Shown here: in pieces, positions 50,216 to 60,803 of the stretch
Layout: each line of letters opens with the position of its first letter
Numbering within the stretch: position 1 is the first letter of the stretch
Assembly (NCBI GenBank): GCA_963719805.1
Contig: CAVRDF010000003.1
Location: forward strand, 434,001-498,000
DNA length: 64,000 nt
Reading direction: 5' to 3'
DNA from: JAMXLO01 sp963719805
GTDB taxonomy: Bacteria; Pseudomonadota; Alphaproteobacteria; Acetobacterales; Acetobacteraceae
The notes under the pieces: generated by a model
Databases searched by the model: none
Told to the model about the DNA's origin: nothing
Seen by the model: only the letters and a program-made list of their open reading frames with translations
Made by a program: the position numbers and the translations under genes

Positions 50216-51070
50216 ATGCAAACAAGCCATCAACCAGCCCTTCTCCTTGGCCTCATTGGCGGGGGCATCCAGGCATCGCGTGCGCCCGCGATGCATCAAG
50301 GTGAAGCCGCCGAGCACGGCTTCCGCTGCATCTATAAGTTGATCGACCTGGAGCAGCTGGCTCTTGGCATCGACGCACTGCCCGATCTGCTCACGGCAGC
50401 TGAACGCATGGGATTCTCCGGTATCAATATCACGCACCCATGCAAGCAGGCGGTTATTCCGCTGCTCAGCGAATTGTCAGCAGATGCTCAGGCGATTGGC
50501 GCGGTTAACACAGTGCAGCTGCGCGATGGTAAACGCATCGGACACAACACCGATTGGTGGGGCTTCGCCGAGAATTTCCGGCGTGGCTTGGCTGATGCGC
50601 CGTTGCGCCGCGTGGTGCAGTTGGGAGCCGGCGGCGCCGGTGCGGCAGTTGCGTATGCGATGATGACGTTGGGCGTGCAGCATCTCTCGATCCTCGACGT
50701 CAATGCGGATCGCGCGCGCAGCCTGGCCGCTGGCTTTGGCGGCCGTGCGAGTGCTGCCACCGATCTCGCAGCCGCCCTCGAGACCGCAGACGGTCTCATC
50801 AACTGCACGCCCATCGGCATGGTCGGCCATGTAGGCATGCCGTTACCGGCCAACTTGCTGCGCGCCGAAATGTGGGTCGCGGAGGTGATCTATTTCCCAT
50901 TGGAAACCGAACTGCTGCGCACTGCGCGCACGCTGGGCTGCCGCACGCTCGATGGCGGCGGCATGGCGGTTTTCCAGGCCGCCGAGGCATTCCATCTGTT
51001 CACCGGCGTTCACGCGGATACCGGCAGGATGCTCCGGCGCTTTGCCGCGATGCCGGCGACCTCAGCCTAA
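50216..51070 (+). CDS. Shikimate/quinate 5-dehydrogenase homologue (AroE family)
   Basis: The 284-residue product starts at ATG 50216 (MQTSHQPALLLGLIGGGIQA). AroE features: the substrate loop SRAPAMHQGEAAEHG, the catalytic Lys in NITHPCKQAVIPLL, Asp in GHNTDWWGFAENF and the NAD(P) motif LGAGGAGAAVAYAM. The Thr-to-His change in NITHPCK (biosynthetic AroE has NVTxPxK) is typical of catabolic relatives. It is divergent from the 3-dehydroshikimate dehydratase gene, so it probably oxidises shikimate or quinate for catabolism. It converges with secA, 9 bases apart. Confidence 0.85.
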   Translation: MQTSHQPALLLGLIGGGIQASRAPAMHQGEAAEHGFRCIYKLIDLEQLALGIDALPDLLTAAERMGFSGINITHPCKQAVIPLLSELSADAQAIGAVNTVQLRDGKRIGHNTDWWGFAENFRRGLADAPLRRVVQLGAGGAGAAVAYAMMTLGVQHLSILDVNADRARSLAAGFGGRASAATDLAAALETADGLINCTPIGMVGHVGMPLPANLLRAEMWVAEVIYFPLETELLRTARTLGCRTLDGGGMAVFQAAEAFHLFTGVHADTGRMLRRFAAMPATSA

Positions 51071-51079
51071 GATCGCGAG

Positions 51080-53812
<2,733 letters not shown>

Positions 53813-53827
53813 GAGACCTTCTCGGCT

Positions 53828-53882
53828 GACCCGGGCGGGAACCTCGGGCCGGACCCGGGGCTAGGTTCAGATAGGACCCGGG
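53828..53882. promoter_or_regulatory. Three evenly spaced GACCCGGG boxes upstream of secA
   Basis: Identical 8-mers gacccggg occur at 53828-53835, 53852-53859 and 53875-53882, that is 24 and 23 bases apart, with GGACCCGGGG shared by the last two. They start 16 bases upstream of the secA start codon, in the 260-base divergent space to the PpiC gene. The core CCCGGG is a palindrome, so a dimeric regulator could bind, but the spacing may also be chance in GC-rich DNA. Confidence 0.4.
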
Positions 53883-54072
53883 GTGGCCTGGGTCAACGAC
53901 ATCGCGGCTTCGGAGGGGGCTAACCCGCAGAAGCCGCGGCGAAAGCGCTAAGTTGCTCAGGTTGTTACCCGGTGGGCCTGGTCCGATACGGCGGCAGGTA
54001 AATCGGTCTGGTGTTCTTGTGAGGCCGAACCTCATCCGCCATGATCCGGCCCCGGTTTCCACAGGAGTTTTG

Positions 54073-54954
54073 ATGCCGCGCGCGTTCATTATCACTGCGC
54101 CAGTGCTTGCTGTGACGCTGCTCGCCGGCGCCGCCGCGCTGGCGCAGTCCACAACCGCACCGGATCCAGTTGTCGCCAAGGTCAACGGCCAGCCGATCCA
54201 TCTGAGCGATGTGAAGGACGCGGCGCAGGCGCTGCCGGAAAACCTCCGTGGCGTCCCGCAGCAGACGCTGTATCCGATGATTCTCGACCAGTTGATCGAT
54301 GGACGTGCGCTGGTCGCCGAGGCGCACAAGACCGGGCTCGACAAGGATCCCGAGGTTCAACGGCAGGTCGCCGCGGCCGAGAATCGCGCGCTGCAGAATG
54401 CCATGCTGTCAAAGGAGGTCGGTCCGTCGATCACCGACGCGGCCCTGAAGGCGCGGTACGATCAGGAGATCGCCGGCAAGCCCGGTGAGGAGGAAGTTCA
54501 CGCCAAGCACATCCTGGTGGATTCCGAGGCGGACGCAAAGAAGATCATCGCCGACCTGAAGGGTGGCGCTGACTTCGCGGCACTTGCCAAGCAATTCAGC
54601 AAGGACCCTAACGGCGCGCAGCAGGGCGGCGATCTTGGCTTCTTCAAGAAGGACGAGATGGTTCCGGAATTTGCCAACGCTGCCTTCGGCTTGCAGCCGG
54701 GGCAGGTTTCGCCGACGCCGGTGCATACGCAGTTCGGCTGGCATGTCATCCAGCTGGTGGAGCGGCGCAAAGCGGAGCCGCCGACATTCGACCAGGCGCG
54801 CGAGGAACTGCGCCAGAAGATGATCCAGGAAGGTGTGAAGAAGGCGGTGACGCAGGCTCGCGCCGGCATTTCGGTCGAAAAGTTCAACCTCGATGGTTCT
54901 CCTGCGCGCGCCACCGATAGCGCGGAACCGCCGAGCGCACCGGCCAAACCATAA
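54073..54954 (+). CDS. Periplasmic PpiC-type peptidyl-prolyl isomerase
   Basis: The 293-residue product starts at ATG 54073 behind ACAGGAGTTTTG with a signal peptide (AFIITAPVLAVTLLAGAAALAQ). A SurA/PrsA-like helical region (VVAKVNGQPIHLSDVKDAAQ and following) precedes the parvulin domain (EVHAKHILVDSEADAKKII, DLGFFKKDEMVPEFANAAF, HTQFGWHVIQLVERR). A Pro/Ala-rich tail closes it. It helps proteins exported by SecA fold in the periplasm. argJ follows after 24 bases. Confidence 0.9.
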   Translation: MPRAFIITAPVLAVTLLAGAAALAQSTTAPDPVVAKVNGQPIHLSDVKDAAQALPENLRGVPQQTLYPMILDQLIDGRALVAEAHKTGLDKDPEVQRQVAAAENRALQNAMLSKEVGPSITDAALKARYDQEIAGKPGEEEVHAKHILVDSEADAKKIIADLKGGADFAALAKQFSKDPNGAQQGGDLGFFKKDEMVPEFANAAFGLQPGQVSPTPVHTQFGWHVIQLVERRKAEPPTFDQAREELRQKMIQEGVKKAVTQARAGISVEKFNLDGSPARATDSAEPPSAPAKP

Positions 54955-54978
54955 CCGAACAAGTCTGAGGAAACGTCC

Positions 54979-56208
54979 ATGGCTCTCGCAGTGTCTCCGC
55001 TTGCCGTCTCGCTGACGGAATTGCCGCCGCTGGCCGGCGTCCGTCTGGGCGCGGTCGCCGCCGGGATCCGTTACCAGGGGCGCACTGACCTCGTGATGAT
55101 GGAACTCGCCGCGGGCACAACGGTGGCTGGTGTGTTCACCTCGAGTAAATGCCCTGGCGCACCAGTCGATTGGTGCCGCGCCTCGCTCGCTGGTGGCAAG
55201 GCGCGCGCCGTCGTGGTGAACGCGGGGAACGCCAACGTCTTTACCGGCAAGGCCGGACGCGACGCGTGTTCGGCGACAGCCGCGGCGGCATCCAAGCTGG
55301 TCGGTTGCCCGGCGAAGCAAGTATTCATTGCCTCAACCGGCGTCATCGGCGAAGTACTGCCACATGGCAAGCTGACCGCCGCGTTGCCAGGTCTGCACAA
55401 GAACCTGAGCGAGGACGGCTGGGAGGCTGCCGCGCGCGGCATCATGACAACCGACACGTTTCCCAAGGCAGCGACACGCACCGCAACGATCGGCGGAACC
55501 GAGGTACGCATCACCGGGATCGCCAAGGGCAGTGGCATGATCGCTCCTGACATGGCCACAATGCTTTGCTTTGTCTGCACTGACGCCAAGCTGCCGGCCG
55601 GCGTTATGCAATCGCTGCTGAAGAAGAGCGTCGATGCCAGCTTCAACTGCACCACGGTCAATTCAGATACCTCGACATCCGACACGGTATTGCTGTTCGC
55701 CACGGGCCAGGCGAAGCATCCTCGCGTGCCGGCGGAAGGCGGCCGCGTCCTGGGGGATTTTGCCAAGGCGTTGGAGGCGGTCCTGCTGGACCTCGCGCTT
55801 CAGGTGACGCGGGACGGAGAGGGTGCCCAGAAACTGGTGCGCATTGACGTTACCGGCGCAAGCAATGCGCGGTCCGCCCGGCGCGTTGGGCTGGCAGTGG
55901 CGAATTCACCACTGGTGAAGACTGCGATCGCCGGCGAGGACGCCAACTGGGGCCGGATCGTCATGGCGGTGGGTAAGGCCGGCGAGCCGGCCGACCGCGA
56001 CAAGCTATCCGTGGGCGTCGGCGGCGTGTGGATGGCGCGAAGTGGCGGCGTAGTTCCAGGCTATGATGAGGGGCCGGTGGTTCAACATATGAAAGGTCGC
56101 GAGGTCGAAATCGCCATCGATCTGGGAATCGGCCGCGGCAAGGCCACGGTATGGACCTGTGACCTGACGCACGGCTACATCGATATCAACGGGTCGTACA
56201 GGAGTTGA
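54979..56208 (+). CDS. argJ: Bifunctional glutamate N-acetyltransferase / amino-acid N-acetyltransferase
   Basis: ArgJ (409 residues) transfers acetyl from N-acetylornithine to glutamate in the cyclic arginine pathway. The self-cleavage site is GMIAPDMATMLCF, between Ala193 and Thr194; Thr194 is the nucleophile of the mature beta chain. Other family segments are NAGNANVFTG and EDANWGRIVMAVGKAGEP. It ends in the canonical YIDINGSYRS. Whether it also uses acetyl-CoA cannot be told from sequence. It is probably co-transcribed with the PpiC gene. Confidence 0.96.
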   Translation: MALAVSPLAVSLTELPPLAGVRLGAVAAGIRYQGRTDLVMMELAAGTTVAGVFTSSKCPGAPVDWCRASLAGGKARAVVVNAGNANVFTGKAGRDACSATAAAASKLVGCPAKQVFIASTGVIGEVLPHGKLTAALPGLHKNLSEDGWEAAARGIMTTDTFPKAATRTATIGGTEVRITGIAKGSGMIAPDMATMLCFVCTDAKLPAGVMQSLLKKSVDASFNCTTVNSDTSTSDTVLLFATGQAKHPRVPAEGGRVLGDFAKALEAVLLDLALQVTRDGEGAQKLVRIDVTGASNARSARRVGLAVANSPLVKTAIAGEDANWGRIVMAVGKAGEPADRDKLSVGVGGVWMARSGGVVPGYDEGPVVQHMKGREVEIAIDLGIGRGKATVWTCDLTHGYIDINGSYRS

Positions 56209-56227
56209 CGGCGCTCGCCGCCGAGCA

Positions 56228-56530
56228 TCAGGAACGTGCGGGGATCAGGGTTTCCAGCGCGTCAGCCACAGTGCCAAAGCGGCAGCTCCGCCCGATCAGC
56301 GGCTGCACCACAATCGCCGATGTCCCGCGCCACAGGATCCAGCGCCGCAGCTGGCTGTCCTTGGAGTAGAAGGCCACCACCTCCTCGTACTCCTCGCCCT
56401 CTACACAGTGGTCGAGTTCAACCACCATCTGAACATCATGATATTCGGCCCAACCCTGCAGCAGCATTAGGTCGGCAATCTCGAATGCGAGTCCAGTTGG
56501 AGCGTTCGGCGTAGTCAGCGGCATGCTCAT
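56228..56530 (-). CDS. Small conserved hypothetical protein
   Basis: The 100-residue cytoplasmic protein starts at ATG 56530 behind a GCAGGAG site. It has no signal or membrane helix. The middle is acidic and aromatic (LLQGWAEYHDVQMVVELDHC and EGEEYEEVVAFYSKD), followed by RRWILWRGTSAIVVQPLIG. I do not recognise a named family, though the even pattern and good start suggest a real gene. It converges with argJ, 19 bases apart. Confidence 0.65.
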   Translation of the reverse strand: MSMPLTTPNAPTGLAFEIADLMLLQGWAEYHDVQMVVELDHCVEGEEYEEVVAFYSKDSQLRRWILWRGTSAIVVQPLIGRSCRFGTVADALETLIPARS

Positions 56531-56992
56531 CGGAAACTCCTGCTTGATTTGGAGTGAACCACCTCACGTACCCGTGATCTGTAGTTCACGCCGCCGTGAA
56601 CGCAAGAATTTAAATTTGGATTCAGACGAATGTTTGATCGAGCCGCCCGTGTTCCGAATTGTTCGCCCCGTTTGATAGCCTAAATAGTTGAAGATATTGT
56701 TTAAGTGGCGGGCAGCGCGGACCGGCGCCGACGTCGATTATACTTACGGAATCGCGACGGAACTGGTTCGGGTACGTTACAGCTTGGGCGCTGAATGAAA
56801 TTCGCACGGTTTGCGATTGCGTGATCGTGATTGCGGTTGTTGCCTCTCGAGGTCGCCAACAGGCCTGTTGGACACCGGAAACCGAGCGCAGGTGCAATAA
56901 AAGGCAGCAGCTGTCCCATTGAGATGCCGTTGCGCGCAGTGGTCGGATTCGTTGGGCGCCCGTGATGTTCGGGGCCTCCTGGAAACGATCTG
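56531..56992. other. 462-bp region without a recognisable gene
   Basis: No open frame here resembles a protein family, and no tRNA or known RNA can be folded by eye. The part 56600-56800 is more AT-rich than its surroundings (gaatttaaatttgg near 56606). It separates the promoter of the small gene from the end of the ketopantoate reductase gene. Confidence 0.5.
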
Positions 56993-57925
56993 CTAGCTGG
57001 CCGGCTGAACACCGCCGTTCACGTACAGCGCCAGGACAGCGGCAACCGCCCGGTTCAGCGGCGTCGGGACGCCGGTTTGGTGGCCCAACGCGACGACAGC
57101 GCTACTCAGCCACGGCAGTTCCAGCCGGTTCCCGCGCGCCAGATCGCCCTGCATGGATGCTGTCATCTCGGCCGGCAGGGCCGCCACCATCTGCTTTCGC
57201 CGTTCGACGAAGTCGTCAGCGAAACCGATTCCGAGTGCATTCCCGACCGCCACAACCTCCCGCATCACGTCGAAAAAGAAGGCCATGGCATCCGGATTGG
57301 CGCGTATCGGGCCAAGGGTCGAGCGCATGCTCGCGGTACAGGCGGCCATTGGCACCAGGAAGGCGAATTTCTCCCAGATGGCGAGATTGATGTCCGCAGG
57401 GATCTCGGCGTCGATCCCCGCGGCGACGCATGCGGCGAGAAAGGCCTCGACCCGTGGCGTCCGCCGATTATTCAGTTCACCGAAGGTGAGCTTCGCCATC
57501 GTGCCGGTATGGCGGATCACGCCAGGGCTGCCGATCACAACACCGATCTGGCCGACACCCCCGATAACCGCCTCGCGGCCCAGGATGCGCGTGAGTACCT
57601 CGTCCTTGTTCACACCGTTCTGGAACGAGACGACAGCGGTCCCTGGCCGCACCAGCGGTTTCACCGCTTCGGCCGCCGCCTCGGTGTCCCACAGCTTCAC
57701 GCCGATGATGACGACATCCGCCGGCGCCAGACTGGCCGGATCGTCGGTGGCAGAGACGTCGCGTAGATGCAGGTCGCCACGCGCGCTCTGGACGCGCAGG
57801 CCTTCGGTGCGGATCGCGGCCAGATGCGCGGCGCGCGCGATGAATGCGACATCCTGTCCCGCTGCGGCTAGCCGTGCGCCGAAATAGCCGCCAAGCCCCC
57901 CGGCACCCATGATCGCGAACCGCAT
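56993..57925 (-). CDS. 2-dehydropantoate 2-reductase family protein
   Basis: The 310-residue protein has the ApbA/PanE fold. The NADP-binding N-terminus is MRFAIMGAGGLGGYFGARLA. VVSFQNGVNKDE carries the conserved Asn and Lys region, and AIWEKFAFLVPMAACTAS the catalytic-Lys helix. The family contains true ketopantoate reductases (coenzyme A synthesis) and many paralogues acting on other 2-oxo acids. No pan gene is near, so the assignment stays at family level. Confidence 0.85.
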   Translation of the reverse strand: MRFAIMGAGGLGGYFGARLAAAGQDVAFIARAAHLAAIRTEGLRVQSARGDLHLRDVSATDDPASLAPADVVIIGVKLWDTEAAAEAVKPLVRPGTAVVSFQNGVNKDEVLTRILGREAVIGGVGQIGVVIGSPGVIRHTGTMAKLTFGELNNRRTPRVEAFLAACVAAGIDAEIPADINLAIWEKFAFLVPMAACTASMRSTLGPIRANPDAMAFFFDVMREVVAVGNALGIGFADDFVERRKQMVAALPAEMTASMQGDLARGNRLELPWLSSAVVALGHQTGVPTPLNRAVAAVLALYVNGGVQPAS

Positions 57926-57937
57926 CGTTGTCTCCGT

Positions 57938-58132
57938 CTAGTGTGCCGTCGGCAGCGATGTCGCGGGCGGTTCGGCGTAGTGGTGCACCAGGACCATTCC
58001 GCCGGCCACCAGCCCCAGTGCGACAACCGCGAACAACAGGGTGCGATCGGTCAGCGTATCGCGGGGTGACCGCTCAGCATACCAGAAATGCCGGTACCAC
58101 GACCTGTGCGGCTGTAGCGGCGCGATGGCCAT
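57938..58132 (-). CDS. Small membrane protein
   Basis: The 64-residue protein starts at ATG 58132 behind GAGGGGGAGC. A basic, aromatic N-terminus (PHRSWYRHFWYAERSPRDTL) is followed by one transmembrane helix (LLFAVVALGLVAGGMVLVHH) and a short tail. The family is not recognised. It lies 12 bases upstream of the reductase gene, so the two are probably co-transcribed. It is divergent from the enoyl-CoA hydratase gene. Confidence 0.6.
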   Translation of the reverse strand: MAIAPLQPHRSWYRHFWYAERSPRDTLTDRTLLFAVVALGLVAGGMVLVHHYAEPPATSLPTAH

Positions 58133-58203
58133 GCTCCCCCTCGTTGCGATGCGTGTCGCATTATGGGATGGCCTCCTGAAGGGAGCAAATTGGCGAGGCG
58201 GTG

Positions 58204-58971
58204 ATGGCGGATCGGAACTGGATCGACCTGCAACGCGATGTGCGCGGTGTTGCCGTGGTGACGATAGACAATCCGGCAAAGCTCAACACGCTGAACACGC
58301 CGGTGATGACCGATCTGCTTGCCGCGGTGGACCGCCTGTCAGCCGACCGCGACCTGCGCGCCGTCGTGCTGCGCGGCGCCGGCAGCCGCGCGTTCATTGG
58401 CGGTGCCGATATCGCGGAGATGGCTGGACTGGGTGCCGGTTCGGCGCGCGCCTTCATCACCCTGGTGCATCGCTGCTGCGATGCCTGGCGCACGCTGCGG
58501 GTTCCCGTCATCGCACGGATCGAAGGCTGGACCCTGGGCGCCGGACTGGAAGTCGCCGCCGCCTGCGATATGCGCGTTGCCGCCGACACGTCGCATTTCG
58601 GCATGCCGGAGGTTCGCGTCGGACTGCCGTCGGTGGTCGAGGCGGCGTTGCTGCCGGGTCTCATTGGCTGGGGCCGCACGCGCCGTCTGCTGCTGACCGG
58701 CGCAATCATCGATGCGGCGACCGCGCTGTCCTGGGGCCTGCTGGAGGAGATCACGTCGCCGGATCAACTTGATGCCGCGGTGGAGCGCTTGGTCGAAGCA
58801 ATACTGGCGTCCGGTCCACAGGCGGTCCGCTTGCAGAAATCGCTGATCCGGGACTGGGAGGCGCTGGCACTGGAAGCGGCGATCCAGCATGGTGTGGATA
58901 CGTTCGTCGATGCGTGGGCGAGCGACGAGCCGCGGCGCATGCTCGGCGCGTTCATCAATCGGAAGCGCTAA
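58204..58971 (+). CDS. Enoyl-CoA hydratase/isomerase family protein
   Basis: The 255-residue crotonase-fold protein starts at ATG 58204 behind GCGAGGCG; a GTG one codon earlier is also possible. Oxyanion-hole segments are RAFIGGADIAEMAGLG and EGWTLGAGLEVAAACDMRVA. The usual first catalytic Glu region reads GLEVAAACD and the second MPEVRVGLPSVVEA, close to true hydratases. It hydrates or isomerises an enoyl-CoA in the cytoplasm. The pathway is not readable from context. Confidence 0.87.
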   Translation: MADRNWIDLQRDVRGVAVVTIDNPAKLNTLNTPVMTDLLAAVDRLSADRDLRAVVLRGAGSRAFIGGADIAEMAGLGAGSARAFITLVHRCCDAWRTLRVPVIARIEGWTLGAGLEVAAACDMRVAADTSHFGMPEVRVGLPSVVEAALLPGLIGWGRTRRLLLTGAIIDAATALSWGLLEEITSPDQLDAAVERLVEAILASGPQAVRLQKSLIRDWEALALEAAIQHGVDTFVDAWASDEPRRMLGAFINRKR

Positions 58972-58988
58972 CTCACTGCGCGAGGCGT

Positions 58989-59360
58989 CTATTCGATCCG
59001 GTGCACGATGCGTGTCGGCGAACCGTGGATACCAAGCAGCCGCAACGTACCCTCACCCCCGTTACGGAAGACGTGTGGCACGCAGGCGGGCAGGGCGATC
59101 ATGTCGCCCGGTTCCAGGCGCGATGGCCGCTCTTCCTGGCCTTCCAGCCAAGCCTCCATCGTGCCCTCGATGACGAACAGGCACTCCACGTAGGGATGCC
59201 AGTGCAGCGGCGTTTGATATCCCGGCTTGCAGGTCTGCACGCCGGTGAATATCGGCAGGCCGTCATCGCCGGTCAGCCGGCGATAATCGGCCAGAGGGCC
59301 GAACGAAACCGGCTCTGACTCTGCCAGCCGGGCTACCTTGGCTTCGGTGTGTGGTCGCAT
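58989..59360 (-). CDS. Cupin-domain protein
   Basis: From ATG 59360 (MRPHTEAKVARLAESEPVS) the product has 123 residues. It is a single cupin barrel: motif 1 PLHWHPYVECLFVIEGTMEAW (His, His, Glu; later His in the second motif) and motif 2 LEPGDMIALPACVPHVFRN. Metal binding is expected. Such small cupins are sugar-binding, dioxygenase or stress-related proteins; no role is assigned. It converges with the enoyl-CoA hydratase gene. Confidence 0.8.
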   Translation of the reverse strand: MRPHTEAKVARLAESEPVSFGPLADYRRLTGDDGLPIFTGVQTCKPGYQTPLHWHPYVECLFVIEGTMEAWLEGQEERPSRLEPGDMIALPACVPHVFRNGGEGTLRLLGIHGSPTRIVHRIE

Positions 59361-59478
59361 AGCTTGATGATTTAACACGGCAGGCGCGTGAGGGCCACGG
59401 CGAGGCATCGGCCAATCTTGCGCAGCGGAGACCAATGGGCGCTACAGTCTGGCGCACGATCCTCGGGAGGGAACGGCC

Positions 59479-60417
59479 ATGTCGGTTTTCGTCATCGGTG
59501 GTACCGGCTTCATCGGCACACGCGTGATTCGCTTGCTCGCTGCGCGTGGCGAGGAAATCGTCTGCATGGACATCAATCCGGGGGCGGCGTCTTTCGAGGA
59601 TTTGGGCAAGCAGGTGCGTGTGTTGCGCGGCGACGTCACACAGTTTGACGATGTGATGGGCGCCACGGCGAGCGCGAAGCCGGGCCGCATCATCAATCTG
59701 TCGTATTTCCTGGGCAGCGAGCATCCGCCGCATGTCGCCACCAAGCTGAATATCATCGGCATGGACAACTGTTTCGAGGCGGCGCGGCTGGCCGGTGTGC
59801 AGCGTGTCGTGTTCGCCAGTTCGCTGGCGGTGAACGGCATGCAGAAGCACTACGGCGAGCGGATGATCACCGAGGACGACTTCCGCCACGGCGAAGTGCA
59901 GTACGCCATGCACAAGATCTTCAACGAGTTCCAGGCGCAGGACTACAACGAGAAATACGGCATGACGATAACCGCCGTGCGGCCGGCCAACGTGACAGGG
60001 CCGGACAAGGTTCGCGGGTCGGTCGATCATGTGAACATCATCACCCAGCCGGCGCAGGGTAAGCCGATATCGTTCCCGCACAGGGACGCGATGCGCTGCC
60101 TTATCCACGTCGATGATATCGCCGAGGTGTTCACCCGCGTGCTGCTTACCGACAAGCCGAAGCACGCGGTGTATAACTCAGGCGGGATCGCGATCAGCCT
60201 GGGCGAGGTCGCGGATCTGGTGCGCGAGTTCTTGCCGGACGCGCAGATCAGCTTCCAGCATGAGACCGGCGGCAAGGCCTCGTCCGGCAACTACCTGATC
60301 GACAATACGCGTCTCGTGCAGGAATTCGGTGTGCAATATCTGCCGTATCGGCAGCGTGTGCTGCAGATCATCAATGACATTCGCCGCCAGGTCGGATTGC
60401 CCTTGGTAAGCGGCTGA
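59479..60417 (+). CDS. NAD-dependent epimerase/dehydratase family protein
   Basis: The 312-residue extended short-chain dehydrogenase begins MSVFVIGGTGFIGTRVIRLL with the GxxGxxG NAD motif. The active-site Ser lies in VVFASSLAVNG, and Tyr-x-x-x-Lys is seen as YAMHK in EVQYAMHKIFNE. The length and motifs fit NDP-sugar epimerases and dehydratases, and also related enzymes acting on steroids or aldonates. It starts behind GGGAGGGAACGGCC. The cupredoxin gene follows with a one-base overlap, an unusual pairing. Confidence 0.87.
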   Translation: MSVFVIGGTGFIGTRVIRLLAARGEEIVCMDINPGAASFEDLGKQVRVLRGDVTQFDDVMGATASAKPGRIINLSYFLGSEHPPHVATKLNIIGMDNCFEAARLAGVQRVVFASSLAVNGMQKHYGERMITEDDFRHGEVQYAMHKIFNEFQAQDYNEKYGMTITAVRPANVTGPDKVRGSVDHVNIITQPAQGKPISFPHRDAMRCLIHVDDIAEVFTRVLLTDKPKHAVYNSGGIAISLGEVADLVREFLPDAQISFQHETGGKASSGNYLIDNTRLVQEFGVQYLPYRQRVLQIINDIRRQVGLPLVSG

Positions 60418-60779
60418 TGCTGTTCCTGCTATGGCTGGTTGCGGCGCAAGCCGTCGATTGGTCGAAAGCCGCGCCGATGACCGTGGTGATGGTAGACGAC
60501 GTATTCCAGCCGGATCATCTGACGTTCCAGCATGGTGTGCCGTATCGATTGCATTTGGAGAACCGTGGTAAGGATCTGCACGAGTTCACCGCGCCCGAAT
60601 TCTTTGCCGATGCAGAATTGCGTGACTCCGGCCAGTTGGTGAACGGTGGCAAGGAGATCGTGGTACAGCCCGGCCAGTCGGCTGATGTGTATTTGGAACT
60701 GCGCAATCCCGGCATGTTCCGGCTGATCTGCGCCGATCACGACTGGGACGGGATGGTGGGCGAAATCGTCGTCAAATAG
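60417..60779 (+). CDS. Small exported cupredoxin
   Basis: The 120-residue product has a short leader (MLFLLWLVAAQAVDWSKA) and a cupredoxin fold. Type 1 copper ligands are all present: His55 (KDLHEF), Cys105 and His108 (LICADHDW) and Met113 (DWDGM), the canonical C-x2-H-x4-M spacing. The central TFQHGVPYRLHLENRGKDLH is the plastocyanin/azurin-like strand. It would carry electrons or hold copper in the periplasm. The ATG overlaps the epimerase stop (TGATG), so the two are translationally coupled. Confidence 0.85.
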   Translation: MLFLLWLVAAQAVDWSKAAPMTVVMVDDVFQPDHLTFQHGVPYRLHLENRGKDLHEFTAPEFFADAELRDSGQLVNGGKEIVVQPGQSADVYLELRNPGMFRLICADHDWDGMVGEIVVK

Positions 60780-60803
60780 GAGTTGCGCATCCGGCGGTCA
60801 TCG

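Noticed and set aside
56701..57012. A 103-residue minus-strand open frame upstream of the ketopantoate reductase gene
   Set aside because: Low-complexity Arg/Pro-rich sequence without a family; it overlaps the end of the reductase gene and lacks a ribosome-binding site.
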